This document shows positions 46,299-53,367 of a stretch of DNA of 64,000 nt, one piece after another. A program made the translations under genes and the position numbers. Numbering within the stretch: the stretch's first letter is position 1; each line of letters begins with the position of its first letter. A model generated the notes under the pieces. The model ran no database searches, had not been told where the DNA came from, and worked only from the letters and a program-made list of their open reading frames with translations. Origin of the DNA: Bradyrhizobium japonicum USDA 6 (GTDB lineage Bacteria; Pseudomonadota; Alphaproteobacteria; Rhizobiales; Xanthobacteraceae); contig NC_017249.1 in the NCBI RefSeq assembly GCF_000284375.1, positions 8,487,001-8,551,000 of the forward strand, written 5' to 3'.

Positions 46299-46586
46299 CT
46301 AGCCTGCCATCAAGACGTTGTCGCCTTGCAGCTCGGTCAGCTTCGAGTCGACATCGGCCTGTTCGGCTAGTGCCGCTTCTAGCTCGGCACGTAGCGCGAA
46401 GACGTCAACGTTCTCCAGCCGGAGCCGTGCCATCTCCACTCGCTGGTCAACCTCAGCCTTGCGGCGCTTGAGATCGAACATCTTCAGGGCTGCGCTACGG
46501 GCCGCCCTGACGCCTTCTCCGACTGCGTATTGTTCCCCCTTCAGCCGTGCGGCGTGCTGCCGTGCAATGATTCCAGGTCGTTTCAT
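46299..46586 (-). CDS. Small coiled-coil protein
   Basis: 95 aa from ATG 46586, which overlaps the stop of the upstream gene as ATGA. Residues 30-85 form a charged coiled coil (KRRKAEVDQRVEMARLRLEN). No family is recognised. It is the last gene of a three-gene minus-strand set with a ribbon-helix-helix protein, an arrangement common in plasmid partition, mobilisation or toxin-antitoxin modules. Confidence 0.6.
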   Translation of the reverse strand: MKRPGIIARQHAARLKGEQYAVGEGVRAARSAALKMFDLKRRKAEVDQRVEMARLRLENVDVFALRAELEAALAEQADVDSKLTELQGDNVLMAG

Positions 46587-46969
46587 TTCCAATTCCTTTC
46601 ACGTTCGGCCATGTGCTGGGCCGTGATGCCTGTGGCTTTCGAGCGGACGGCCAGCCAATCACTGGGTAACGCTCGCTGGCGACGGCCGGCGGCGACTTCC
46701 TGGCGCATCCGTTTGGTCAAGTTGCCCGCCGTCGCTTCTGACGTGCCCTCATCGGTGACGATGGCGAATGCTTCGGGCATCCGGCTGTGCAGGTCGCGAA
46801 CGAAATCGGCCGGGCTGATGCAGCCACGACCCGGCAGATTGATCAGCCCTTGGCTAGTCAACGAAGCACCAGCAAGGTCTACGCCTGCCTGACGTATGGC
46901 GTCCTGGTTGGCTCTACGGCCCTGCCGGTTCGCTTCCTTGACGATCAGGTCTTCCAGATCGGACATCAC
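46583..46969 (-). CDS. Hypothetical protein of the ribbon-helix-helix gene set
   Basis: 128 aa from GTG 46969 (GTGA overlap with the previous stop); ATG 46966 is an equally close alternative. It is soluble with a mixed fold (GLINLPGRGCISPADFVRDL, then HSRMPEAFAIVTDEG). I do not recognise the family. Both junctions overlap, so it is co-translated with its neighbours. Confidence 0.62.
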   Translation of the reverse strand: MMSDLEDLIVKEANRQGRRANQDAIRQAGVDLAGASLTSQGLINLPGRGCISPADFVRDLHSRMPEAFAIVTDEGTSEATAGNLTKRMRQEVAAGRRQRALPSDWLAVRSKATGITAQHMAERERNWK

Positions 46970-47157
46970 GCTGACTCCGGCGCTGATGCCAGACCGGCAT
47001 CCCTGTTGAGTTCAGCCAGAATGACACGGCGCATCCACGCCGACTTGGCCGTCAATTCAAGCTTCGCGCGTTGCTCGATTGCGTGAGCGAGCGACCGAGG
47101 CAGCACGACGCCAATGGTTTGGGTAGGCTCAAGCCGAGCCTGATCAAGATCAATCAT
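46966..47157 (-). CDS. Ribbon-helix-helix DNA-binding protein
   Basis: 63 aa from ATG 47157, with AGGAAAG upstream. The pattern TIGVVLPRSLAHAIEQRAK followed by SAWMRRVILAELNR is the beta-helix-helix signature of CopG/Arc-type repressors, which bind DNA as dimers. As first gene of a three-gene set it probably autoregulates it. Such proteins also serve as antitoxins or mobilisation accessory factors. Confidence 0.7.
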   Translation of the reverse strand: MIDLDQARLEPTQTIGVVLPRSLAHAIEQRAKLELTAKSAWMRRVILAELNRDAGLASAPESA

Positions 47158-47245
47158 GTGGAACTTTCCTGAAGACAGCAGTAATCGCCGGCACCGCGAG
47201 AGACGCGGTCCGGTGGACCTAGGTTGAAGTGAGGGGTGAGAATCA

Positions 47246-47281
47246 AAAACGCCGTCAGCGTAATCAGCTTGACGGCGTTTT
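47246..47281 (-). terminator. Perfect 12-bp stem-loop, probable terminator
   Basis: Arms AAAACGCCGTCA (47246-47257) and TGACGGCGTTTT (47270-47281) pair perfectly across a 12-nt loop. The A/T tracts at both ends make it usable in either direction. It would end minus-strand transcription from the Rep-like gene before the ribbon-helix-helix gene set. Confidence 0.65.
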
Positions 47282-48005
47282 GGCAGCGTACCGATACTCA
47301 AGCATAAAAATTCGATTTTGTCAAGGACTCGCGGGCAGAGATGCAAATGCCGATGGAGTGCAAGCGTATACGAGGGAGTTTCAGGGAATTTGAGAATGGC
47401 ATCAAATGCCTTGTTTTATAAGGTTTTGGCGCATTTCGTCTGAAACGACAATTAACTCGGTCTTTTATGCTCACGTAAGCGCGAGTCGCCGAACTCATCC
47501 GCTTCTCTGTCCTTCAGCCGTTGTAGCGAGCGGCGGAAAGTGCACCGACGAGTCCGCTCTGGCATGTTTGCCCACGTTCACAATGCCTCCCATGCGAACG
47601 TGCCTCAAGAACCGTAGCGCGGCTCGTGGTGCGTTCTGAGCGATGGCGGCTGTCGCACAGAGCTACTCTGTCCGGTAGGCCTCTGTACGGCTCGCTACGG
47701 TCCATTGGGAATACACGCCAGCCAAACGATACTGGAGACCTGCGTGTCTGGTCGTCATTTCCGGCGGCCGGCGGTGACGCTCATCCCGGCCTTTGGTTTC
47801 AGCCGGCCGGCCTGTTAGTAGTCTGCCGTCCTCCTCTTCAACATCGAGCCGGTTACAACGAGCGCAGCGAGTATGAGCGTCTTTTAGGTGGGTCAAGAAG
47901 AGGGTCTATAAGAAGAGTCGGGTGCACGGCGTGCACCGTTCCAGGAACGGCGTGCACCGTTTCATGGAACGGCGTGCACCGTTTCTGGAACGGCGTGCAC
48001 CGTTT
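47282..48005. other. Intergenic region between the Rep-like gene and the RHH gene set
   Basis: Apart from the stem-loop at its left edge and the tandem repeats at its right edge, I see no credible gene. Together with the Rep-like gene it could form a replication or maintenance locus, but no classical origin boxes (such as DnaA sites) were recognised by eye. Confidence 0.4.
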
Positions 48006-48015
48006 TCAGAACGGT
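47921..48015 (+). repeat. Iteron-like tandem repeats, four copies of about 21 bp
   Basis: The unit contains GGCGTGCACCGTT, with AACGG before it in the last three copies, and recurs four times in direct order at about 21-22 bp spacing (near 47927, 47949, 47971 and 47992), closely matching one helical turn pair. Each full unit is itself nearly symmetric (AACGG, GTGCAC centre, CCGTT). Such spacing is typical of plasmid Rep binding sites or an operator array. The array abuts the 3' end of the Rep-like gene. Confidence 0.75.
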
Positions 48016-48728
48016 ACATCCTCTACATGGTCTGAGGATGACCCGCTGGCCCCCTTCGCCCGGGTCCGCATAACGACGTGGGATATTCGTTGGCGAACGC
48101 GCTCTTGCTGGCGTGCATGCACCTCCCGCGTCTTGATCCACGCCAGCCAGTCGGGACTCCAATCCAACCTTCGTTCGCCACCATGATGCTTGATGAAGAA
48201 ATCGATTTCTTCGTCAAGCTCGTTCTCGTCGAAACCGTGCATATCAACCGCCGGCTTGAATTCATCTTTGTTCCATTCCCAGAAGTTAACGAGGACTCCC
48301 GACTCGTTTTCGGCCTCGCTATCGTCAACGCCGCTGATCTGCCTATTCATCCACGCGGCTGATATGAGGCCTTCTTTGGTGAATTTGACCGGTTCACCGT
48401 TTCCGACGCGGCCATATACTTCCCAGTCGTTTAGGAAATACTCGTTATCATTGTCTCGCCCACCGCCGCCTCCCTTGCCTCTCTTTCCGGACGCACGCTT
48501 TCCAGCGGACCGCCTTACTATCAGGAGCCCCTTGTCCTCCATCATGCCTATGTTCTTTTTCGCTGACCGCAAGCAGCAGCCGGCTCTCTCCGCCAGTTGC
48601 GGAAAGCCCGGATAAGCGTATCCCCATTTCGAACGATCTTCACCGAAGCCCTCATTCGTCAGGTCGATGAGGGCAAACGTGATGTCCTTCTGGAGCCGCG
48701 AATATCGACCGCTCGTGTCGCTCTGCAC
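48006..48728 (-). CDS. Rep-like helix-turn-helix protein
   Basis: 240 aa from GTG 48728. The first 80 residues form a winged-helix-like domain (FPQLAERAGCCLRSAKKNIG then MMEDKGLLIVRR) as in phage or plasmid replication initiators. A Gly/Arg-rich linker follows, then an acidic region and a basic tail. The same frame continues upstream with protein-like sequence (TSPNGKELLITPGNRWKF) but reaches a TAG with no ATG, so the true start may be ATG 48853 with a lost base. Position beside the tandem repeats supports a DNA-binding role. Whether it initiates replication is inference. Confidence 0.6.
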   Translation of the reverse strand: MQSDTSGRYSRLQKDITFALIDLTNEGFGEDRSKWGYAYPGFPQLAERAGCCLRSAKKNIGMMEDKGLLIVRRSAGKRASGKRGKGGGGGRDNDNEYFLNDWEVYGRVGNGEPVKFTKEGLISAAWMNRQISGVDDSEAENESGVLVNFWEWNKDEFKPAVDMHGFDENELDEEIDFFIKHHGGERRLDWSPDWLAWIKTREVHARQQERVRQRISHVVMRTRAKGASGSSSDHVEDVPF

Positions 48729-48883
48729 AGCGTTCCTGAACTTCCATCTGTTCCCAGGAGTGATCAGCAGTTCTTTGCCGTTCGGTGACGTGATGATCTT
48801 GGCCGGCGTGGTGTTGTCGTTGCTGTTCTTGTTTTCTGGAAAGTTTGTGACATGGTGTTTTCGTGATTTCTAACCGCTTTTTG

Positions 48884-48915
48884 AGCCCCTTGGCGTTGCT
48901 GCGCCGGGGGCTTTT
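48884..48915. terminator. GC-rich stem-loop
   Basis: AGCCCC-TT-GGCG pairs with CGCC-G-GGGGCT around a TTGCTG loop and is followed by TTTT on the plus strand. It directly follows the stop of the small ribbon-helix-helix gene on the minus strand and could end its transcript. Confidence 0.5.
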
Positions 48916-48924
48916 CCTTGGTGA

Positions 48925-49104
48925 TTACTTCGGCAAGTCGTGAAGCTGTTGCAGCTGCGCCGCGATGGCACGCCGCAAGAACTCCGATCTGGACAAGCGT
49001 AGTTCGATACGTGCTCGATCCAGATCAGCCAGTTGCTGGGCTGGCAGTCTGACACCGATGTACGGTCGTTCGGTGTTGGGGTCGTAAAAGAGTCGGTTGC
49101 TCAT
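48925..49104 (-). CDS. Ribbon-helix-helix protein
   Basis: 59 aa from ATG 49104, with a near-perfect GGAGGAA ribosome site. PYIGVRLPAQQLADLDRARI followed by SRSEFLRRAIAAQL is a CopG-type beta-helix-helix. It is monocistronic between two terminator-like hairpins and probably autoregulated. Its target is unknown. Confidence 0.78.
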   Translation of the reverse strand: MSNRLFYDPNTERPYIGVRLPAQQLADLDRARIELRLSRSEFLRRAIAAQLQQLHDLPK

Positions 49105-49121
49105 GGTTCCTCCAAAGCAAA

Positions 49122-49146
49122 ACGCCCCGGGGGGATGCCGAGGCGT
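49122..49146 (-). terminator. Stem-loop upstream of the small RHH gene
   Basis: On the minus strand ACGCCTCGG pairs with CCGGGGCGT (one mismatch) and is followed by TTTTGC. With the next hairpin it forms a tandem terminator between the 172-aa gene and the ribbon-helix-helix gene, unless it acts as an attenuator. Confidence 0.5.
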
Positions 49147-49164
49147 GGGTGTGGACACGACAAA

Positions 49165-49182
49165 GCCCCGCTGGGGCGGGGC
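49165..49182 (-). terminator. Short GC stem-loop with T tract
   Basis: GCCCCGC pairs with GCGGGGC over a 4-nt loop, followed on the minus strand by TTTG. It lies 42 bp after the stop of the 172-aa gene and is the likely terminator of the repressor operon. Confidence 0.55.
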
Positions 49183-49223
49183 CTCTGATCAAAAACTGCG
49201 ATATGTTTTCTCTTACTCCAAAT

Positions 49224-49742
49224 TCAGGGCGGCGTCAAAAATTTGCATAGTCCGTCCTCTGGTGAGGCTGGCGAAGCGCTCTGAAGCTTCCTCTCAAGCT
49301 CTGCATTGCGAAATTCTGCTTCGGCCCTGCTGAGTTCCTCTTCTAAGCGCTGATGCCTCAGCCCTTTCACATGCTGCATCATCGCTTCGTGGCTCGCGAT
49401 CTGAACATCAACATTCTTCGCCGCGACGCAGATTGCCTGCTCCGCGAGGTTTACCGGCACGTCATAGCGGCCGGAGACCAAGCGAGAGTTCAGAAGCTGT
49501 GACACCTCGTTGACAACGCGCTTCGCGAATTGGTCGTTTGCGCACCAAGCAATGATGCGAGCAGGCTCTCCGATCTTGCGGGGGTCTCTACCGGTCCAGC
49601 CGAGTCGTAGCGCCCGGTCCTTGCCGGCAAAGTAGATTGCGCAATAGCCGTTCTGATCGAAGATTTTCCTCTCGGTCTTGCCGCCATCGTACTTCGATCG
49701 GCTGAACCACTGTAAGTCGCCGAAGACTGCGAAGGTCATCAT
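49224..49742 (-). CDS. Hypothetical protein with degenerate GIY-YIG-like segment
   Basis: 172 aa, starting 7 bp after the repressor gene and so probably co-transcribed. CAIYFAGKDRALRLGWTGRD has the layout of a GIY-YIG nuclease core (strand, strand, K/R-x-G-x-T), but the key Tyr and Glu residues are not convincingly kept. A coiled coil follows (LEEELSRAEAEFRNAELERK). The function is unknown; the nuclease idea is weak. Confidence 0.6.
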   Translation of the reverse strand: MMTFAVFGDLQWFSRSKYDGGKTERKIFDQNGYCAIYFAGKDRALRLGWTGRDPRKIGEPARIIAWCANDQFAKRVVNEVSQLLNSRLVSGRYDVPVNLAEQAICVAAKNVDVQIASHEAMMQHVKGLRHQRLEEELSRAEAEFRNAELERKLQSASPASPEDGLCKFLTPP

Positions 49743-49748
49743 GGCTCC

Positions 49749-50399
49749 TCAATCCCTGAGAGCTTCCACGATAACAGCGATGTCTGCGATGTCATCGAAA
49801 GCGATCTTCTCGTCCTCCTTCTCAGGCATTGTCCTGGAAAGACTCAGTCCCTCCTCACTGATCCCGAGCAGGAGCCGCACTCTTGTCCACCCGCCCTTTT
49901 CCGTCACCATCACTAGATCGCCTCGCATCGGATCGCGAGCTTTGGTCGCGAACATTAGCATTCGAGGAGGAAACCAATTTCCGAGCTTGCCGTCCGGGTT
50001 CCGAAAGGCGAACACCGTCTCATCCTCTTGCCAGTTCGCGGGGACAATCACGGATTCTGGCTTGCCTGTGTTTGCTGCTGATCGAAGCGACTCCGGAAGA
50101 GAGGAAACATTTCGCACGGTGATTACACGAGGCCGATCGTCCGTTGCTTTTTGTCCAAATGCTTGAGCAAGATCGGCAGGAATCGGTTCGCCCGCTGCGT
50201 CAGCGATTTTCTTCAGCGTTGCGGCTGAAAACACAAATGGATGGTCAGCATTGTTCAACGCTCTCAAGAGAGTTGAAGGAGCGAGACCGGAGCGGCGCGC
50301 GAGTTCGGTGCCCGTCCACCCCTTCCTGCTCAATATCGATCTGACCCAACGCGCAAGACCTTCATTGCTAATATTGGGCTTTGGCCTTCCGCGCGGCAT
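49749..50399 (-). CDS. CI-like phage repressor (XRE helix-turn-helix plus S24-like domain)
   Basis: 216 aa from ATG 50399; ATG 50432 is possible but lies in a palindromic operator. The N-terminal helix-turn-helix reads WTGTELARRSGLAPSTLLRA. The C-terminal domain resembles LexA/CI peptidase domains (GNWFPPRMLMF, ARDPMRGDLVMVTEKGGWTR, LLLGISEEGLSLS) but lacks a clear Ser nucleophile, so self-cleavage is uncertain. It is divergent from the helix-turn-helix/excisionase/integrase genes and so probably keeps the island quiescent. Confidence 0.8.
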   Translation of the reverse strand: MPRGRPKPNISNEGLARWVRSILSRKGWTGTELARRSGLAPSTLLRALNNADHPFVFSAATLKKIADAAGEPIPADLAQAFGQKATDDRPRVITVRNVSSLPESLRSAANTGKPESVIVPANWQEDETVFAFRNPDGKLGNWFPPRMLMFATKARDPMRGDLVMVTEKGGWTRVRLLLGISEEGLSLSRTMPEKEDEKIAFDDIADIAVIVEALRD

Positions 50400-50425
50400 T
50401 TTTTGCAGTCCGATTGCATTAATAG

Positions 50426-50437
50426 TTTGCATGCAAA
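50426..50437. promoter_or_regulatory. Palindromic operator candidate in the repressor/early-gene divergent region
   Basis: TTTGCATGCAAA is a perfect 12-bp palindrome, and related TTGCATTA motifs occur nearby at about 50414 and 50491. They sit between the divergently transcribed repressor (minus) and the helix-turn-helix/excisionase/integrase genes (plus), where the repressor would be expected to bind. Confidence 0.5.
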
Positions 50438-50556
50438 TATCACGATGAGCCAGAACCTGTCAACTTTGAGCCGTTAGACGAGTTTATTAGCAGCCGCTTG
50501 CATTACAGGATATTTAATGCTAATAGAAGCAAACATCCACGCAGCAGGAGATCTGA

Positions 50557-50943
50557 ATGTACTCACGTCCGCCAGTATTTTCTCTCGATCCAAGGTGCCT
50601 CTCCGAAGATCCTACTGAAAGCAACTTCCATAGAGCGCTGAATGCATTGCTGGCGGAAGTCAAAGTGGCTCCGGGCCTGAACGAAAATGACCTGAGGGTA
50701 GCTTTGGTCTTGGTGAACAAGATGCACGATGGACGGGTTGATGTAGCTTCAATGTCTCTTTCCGAAATCTGCAAGAACAGCCACCTTTCCATCGGCGCGG
50801 TAAGGCATTCGTTGAAGAAATTGCAGAAGGCAGGATACTTGAAAGTTATCCAGCCGTCGGAATTCGAACTGAGGCAGGGTGGCTGGACCCTCAAGTATCG
50901 AGCAGGCTTTTATGGTCCTGTCGGATTCCCAAGGGCGGCTTGA
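50557..50943 (+). CDS. Winged-helix DNA-binding protein
   Basis: 128 aa from ATG 50557 with AGGAG upstream. A winged-helix motif is clear: MSLSEICKNSHLSIGAVRHS then LKKLQKAGYLKVIQ. It resembles small phage or plasmid regulators or replication-start helix-turn-helix proteins. It is the first gene of a plus-strand set ending in the integrase and is divergent from the repressor. Confidence 0.75.
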   Translation: MYSRPPVFSLDPRCLSEDPTESNFHRALNALLAEVKVAPGLNENDLRVALVLVNKMHDGRVDVASMSLSEICKNSHLSIGAVRHSLKKLQKAGYLKVIQPSEFELRQGGWTLKYRAGFYGPVGFPRAA

Positions 50944-51344
50944 TGAATGCTGGTGCCGTGAAGGTTTCACCACCCAGTCCGGTCGACGTCCCCTGCAGCG
51001 ACGTCGGCCTGATTAGGGCGGACACACCATTGAGACTGGAAGTAGCCGCTCGCCTGGCTTTTCCCGACGGCAGCATCACGGTTTCGGGGCTCCGTCGTGA
51101 AATCGCTCGCGGTCGTCTCGCTTATGAGACGATCGCCGGTAAGCAGTTCACTACACTGACCAACATTGCTGAAATGAGAAAACTATGTCGAACGCCGGTA
51201 AAGGACCCCGCCTCTGGAAGAAACCTGCTCAAGCAGGACGTCAAGCCCATTGGGTTGTCAAGGACGGGTCGAAGCGTATCGCCACAGGATGCGTTGCGAA
51301 ATCGTTTGAACATCGTCCTCCAAAAGAAGCCGAAGAGTTCCTAG
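50943..51344 (+). CDS. Excisionase-like protein (recombination directionality factor candidate)
   Basis: 133 aa from ATG 50943, which overlaps the previous stop as TGATG. Residues about 30-80 (LRLEVAARLAFPDGSITVSG then LRREIARGRLAYETIAGKQF) match the small DNA-binding domain found next to integrases on rhizobial islands. It would bend DNA at the attachment site and favour excision. Its last 53 codons overlap the integrase gene in another frame. Confidence 0.75.
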   Translation: MNAGAVKVSPPSPVDVPCSDVGLIRADTPLRLEVAARLAFPDGSITVSGLRREIARGRLAYETIAGKQFTTLTNIAEMRKLCRTPVKDPASGRNLLKQDVKPIGLSRTGRSVSPQDALRNRLNIVLQKKPKSS

Positions 51345-52384
51345 CGAACTATATTGCGTTAAAGCATGCCCCGGAGCGCAAGCTCCGGGACGTTGACCTT
51401 ATTCCTATCGCTGATGTGCTTGCGATCTATCACGCGGATCGCAGGGATGGATTTGAGGAGGAAGTACAGCAGCGGCGATTCGATTCTTCGATCAACCGGC
51501 TGAATGATTTCTTCGGGCTCTACATGCTGGGCGAGATGCAGGAGTCGCTGACGAAGAAGTTCGTCAAGAAGCGCGGCAACCAGGGTGGCGCACGTCGTGA
51601 TCTGGAAAACCTGCGAGCCGCCATCAATCATCATGCCGACCAGAACCTGCATCACGCGGTCATCAAGGTTAAGCTTCCCCCCAAAGGTGCGCCACGAGAC
51701 CGATGGCTCGACCGGAGCGAAGCTGCTCGGCTGCTTTGGGCTTGTTGGCGGCACCGCGAGGTGCAGACAATTCACCGCGGGCGACACAAGGGGGAAAAGG
51801 TCCAGACGACGAAGTATACCCTTCGTCACCTTGCCCGGTTCATTCTTATCGGTCTCTACACCGGCACCCGCGCAGCTGCCATTGCAGCAGCCTCGCCGCG
51901 CCGCGAACATGGCCGCGCGTTCGTCGATCTGAACGCGGGGATTTTCTACCGACTCAAGATCGGTAAGCGTGCCACGAACAAGCGGCAGCCACCGGCCCCT
52001 CTTCCGCCGCGACTGCTTGCACACATGCGGCGCTGGGAGCGGAAGAAGATCATCGCCAACTGCTTCGTCGAGTGGCACGGCCAGCCGGTTAAGTCGGTGA
52101 AGAACGCCTTCGCCCGCGCTGTGAACGTTGCCAACCTCGATCTGACAGACGGCAACGTGACGCCGCACACGCTCCGCCACACGGCCGCGACGTGGCTTAT
52201 GCAGCGCGGTGCCGACCCCTGGGAGGCGGCTGGATTCCTCGGCATGTCGGTGAAGGTTCTGATCGACACCTATGGCCACCATCATCCCGACTACATGCGC
52301 GGCGCAGCCTTTGCGATCACACAGAAGAGTCGCGTGGAGTCCGCCGCTAAAGTCGGTACACCTTCTGTTCGAAAAGCCAGCTAG
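51185..52384 (+). CDS. Tyrosine site-specific integrase
   Basis: 399 aa. Catalytic residues are readable: R229 (TGTRAAA), H328-x-x-R331 (HTLRH) and nucleophile Y363 in LGMSVKVLIDTYGHH, with Met where a second His usually stands. The N-terminal segment KGPRLWKKPAQAGRQAHWVV is typical of rhizobial island integrases. It integrates the island into the tRNA 3' end. The gene ends 102 bp before attR and points outward. The 160-bp overlap with the excisionase-like gene suggests coordinated expression. Confidence 0.93.
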   Translation: MSNAGKGPRLWKKPAQAGRQAHWVVKDGSKRIATGCVAKSFEHRPPKEAEEFLANYIALKHAPERKLRDVDLIPIADVLAIYHADRRDGFEEEVQQRRFDSSINRLNDFFGLYMLGEMQESLTKKFVKKRGNQGGARRDLENLRAAINHHADQNLHHAVIKVKLPPKGAPRDRWLDRSEAARLLWACWRHREVQTIHRGRHKGEKVQTTKYTLRHLARFILIGLYTGTRAAAIAAASPRREHGRAFVDLNAGIFYRLKIGKRATNKRQPPAPLPPRLLAHMRRWERKKIIANCFVEWHGQPVKSVKNAFARAVNVANLDLTDGNVTPHTLRHTAATWLMQRGADPWEAAGFLGMSVKVLIDTYGHHHPDYMRGAAFAITQKSRVESAAKVGTPSVRKAS

Positions 52385-52486
52385 GTGGACCGCCGGTGGA
52401 CCGGTTGACCGTGAACAAACGCAGATTTTCGTGAATCGACGTTACAAAGAACGACGAAAAATCATCTACTTAGTGTTCGACCCGTG

Positions 52487-52534
52487 CGCTCATAACGGTC
52501 TGGTTGCAGGTTCGAGTCCTGCCGGGCCCACCAA
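52487..52534 (+). repeat. attR: right 48-bp attachment repeat
   Basis: An exact copy of 7365-7412, the 3' half of the tRNA including CCA. No 5' half lies before it, so this is not a functional tRNA. It marks the right end of the island. Confidence 0.95.
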
Positions 52535-53367
52535 GAATATCAATAATTTGCTTGCTCTCCGCTGCCCTCAGCGCGACGACCGCACCAGAAACCGCACCAG
52601 ATACGTGCACTTTTCGTTCGCACGCGGGTTCGCACACTGCAATCCACCTGATGGCGCCGGACCGACTTGGTTGATCTTGGATGTATTCGTCGTTCACTCA
52701 TCGGTTGGATGGTGCTCCGACGGAGAAGCTGATCAAGAAACGTATGAACCTCAGAAATTCAACGCCCATTTTCCCGTACCGAAAGACATACCTATAGACC
52801 CGCATCGAATTTGTGCTTGAACCTCATCAGTCAGGACCGCTGCGACGGCCAAAGAGACGCAGTGCCGGGCGGCGGGCGAGTCACCTACGATCGTCCCCCG
52901 ACCAAATTTGACCAAGTTTTCATTACGACTGCGTGAAATACGAAGGCGGTTCAGGCCCTGCCTCTGCAGTGCTGATGACAATCTAGATACCGACCTGACC
53001 GAATCACTTTTCAACATGGAAGCTCGCGTTCAGAGTCTCGAACCAGGCAATCGTCGCTTCCGAACATTAACGAATGCGTCGACGTCTGACGCTTCTCTGA
53101 ATAGCAGCACAATTTTGGAAGATATTGACGATTGTTCGGCGGAGTAAATGTTCTCAGATCGATCCGCTTTTATCGTCCGCGCTGCTCGGGCACTGGCTGG
53201 TTTGGTTCGAAGGTCTCGATGAATCGTCGGCCGTTACAAGGAGCCAATTCCGGATCAGTTTCAAAGGACAAAAAGGTTTGCTAACAAGGAGGTAAGTTGC
53301 CAAGCTGATGCGGTAGTCGAATGAACGAAGCAGGCACGGGAGGGAGAGATCTAGCGGTGATGATGGA
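52535..53367. other. Non-coding stretch right of attR
   Basis: About 830 bp without a credible gene; open frames are short and of poor composition. It holds the chromosomal flank of the insertion and the promoter region of the SIR2 gene. A purine-rich GGGAGGGAGAG at about 53339 precedes that gene. Confidence 0.4.

Larger units (their letters stand above)
7365..52534. mobile_element. Integrated genomic island, about 45.1 kb, tRNA-targeted
   Basis: The element is bounded by a perfect 48-bp direct repeat of the tRNA 3' half and carries a tyrosine integrase and excisionase-like gene next to the right repeat. Cargo includes a DISARM-type defence block, a secreted-protein cassette, a lone phage tape-measure gene, a serine recombinase, ribbon-helix-helix proteins, a Rep-like protein with tandem repeats and a CI-type repressor. 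I see no conjugation (relaxase, type IV secretion) or phage structural cluster, so it looks like a mobilisable or phage-satellite-like island rather than a complete conjugative element or prophage. Confidence 0.9.

Noticed and set aside
47921..48015. CRISPR array
   Set aside because: The units repeat head to tail every 21-22 bp without unique spacers of about 30 bp, and no cas genes are present.
52482..52533. A second tRNA gene at the right end
   Set aside because: Only the 3' half from the anticodon stem onward is present; no acceptor 5' strand or D arm precedes it. It is the attachment-site copy.
7365..52534. Complete prophage or conjugative element
   Set aside because: Only one tail gene and no portal, capsid, terminase, relaxase or secretion genes are visible.
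52908..53147. A 79-codon frame right of attR
   Set aside because: No ribosome site, no domain and low-complexity Ser/Thr-rich ending; not enough support for a gene.
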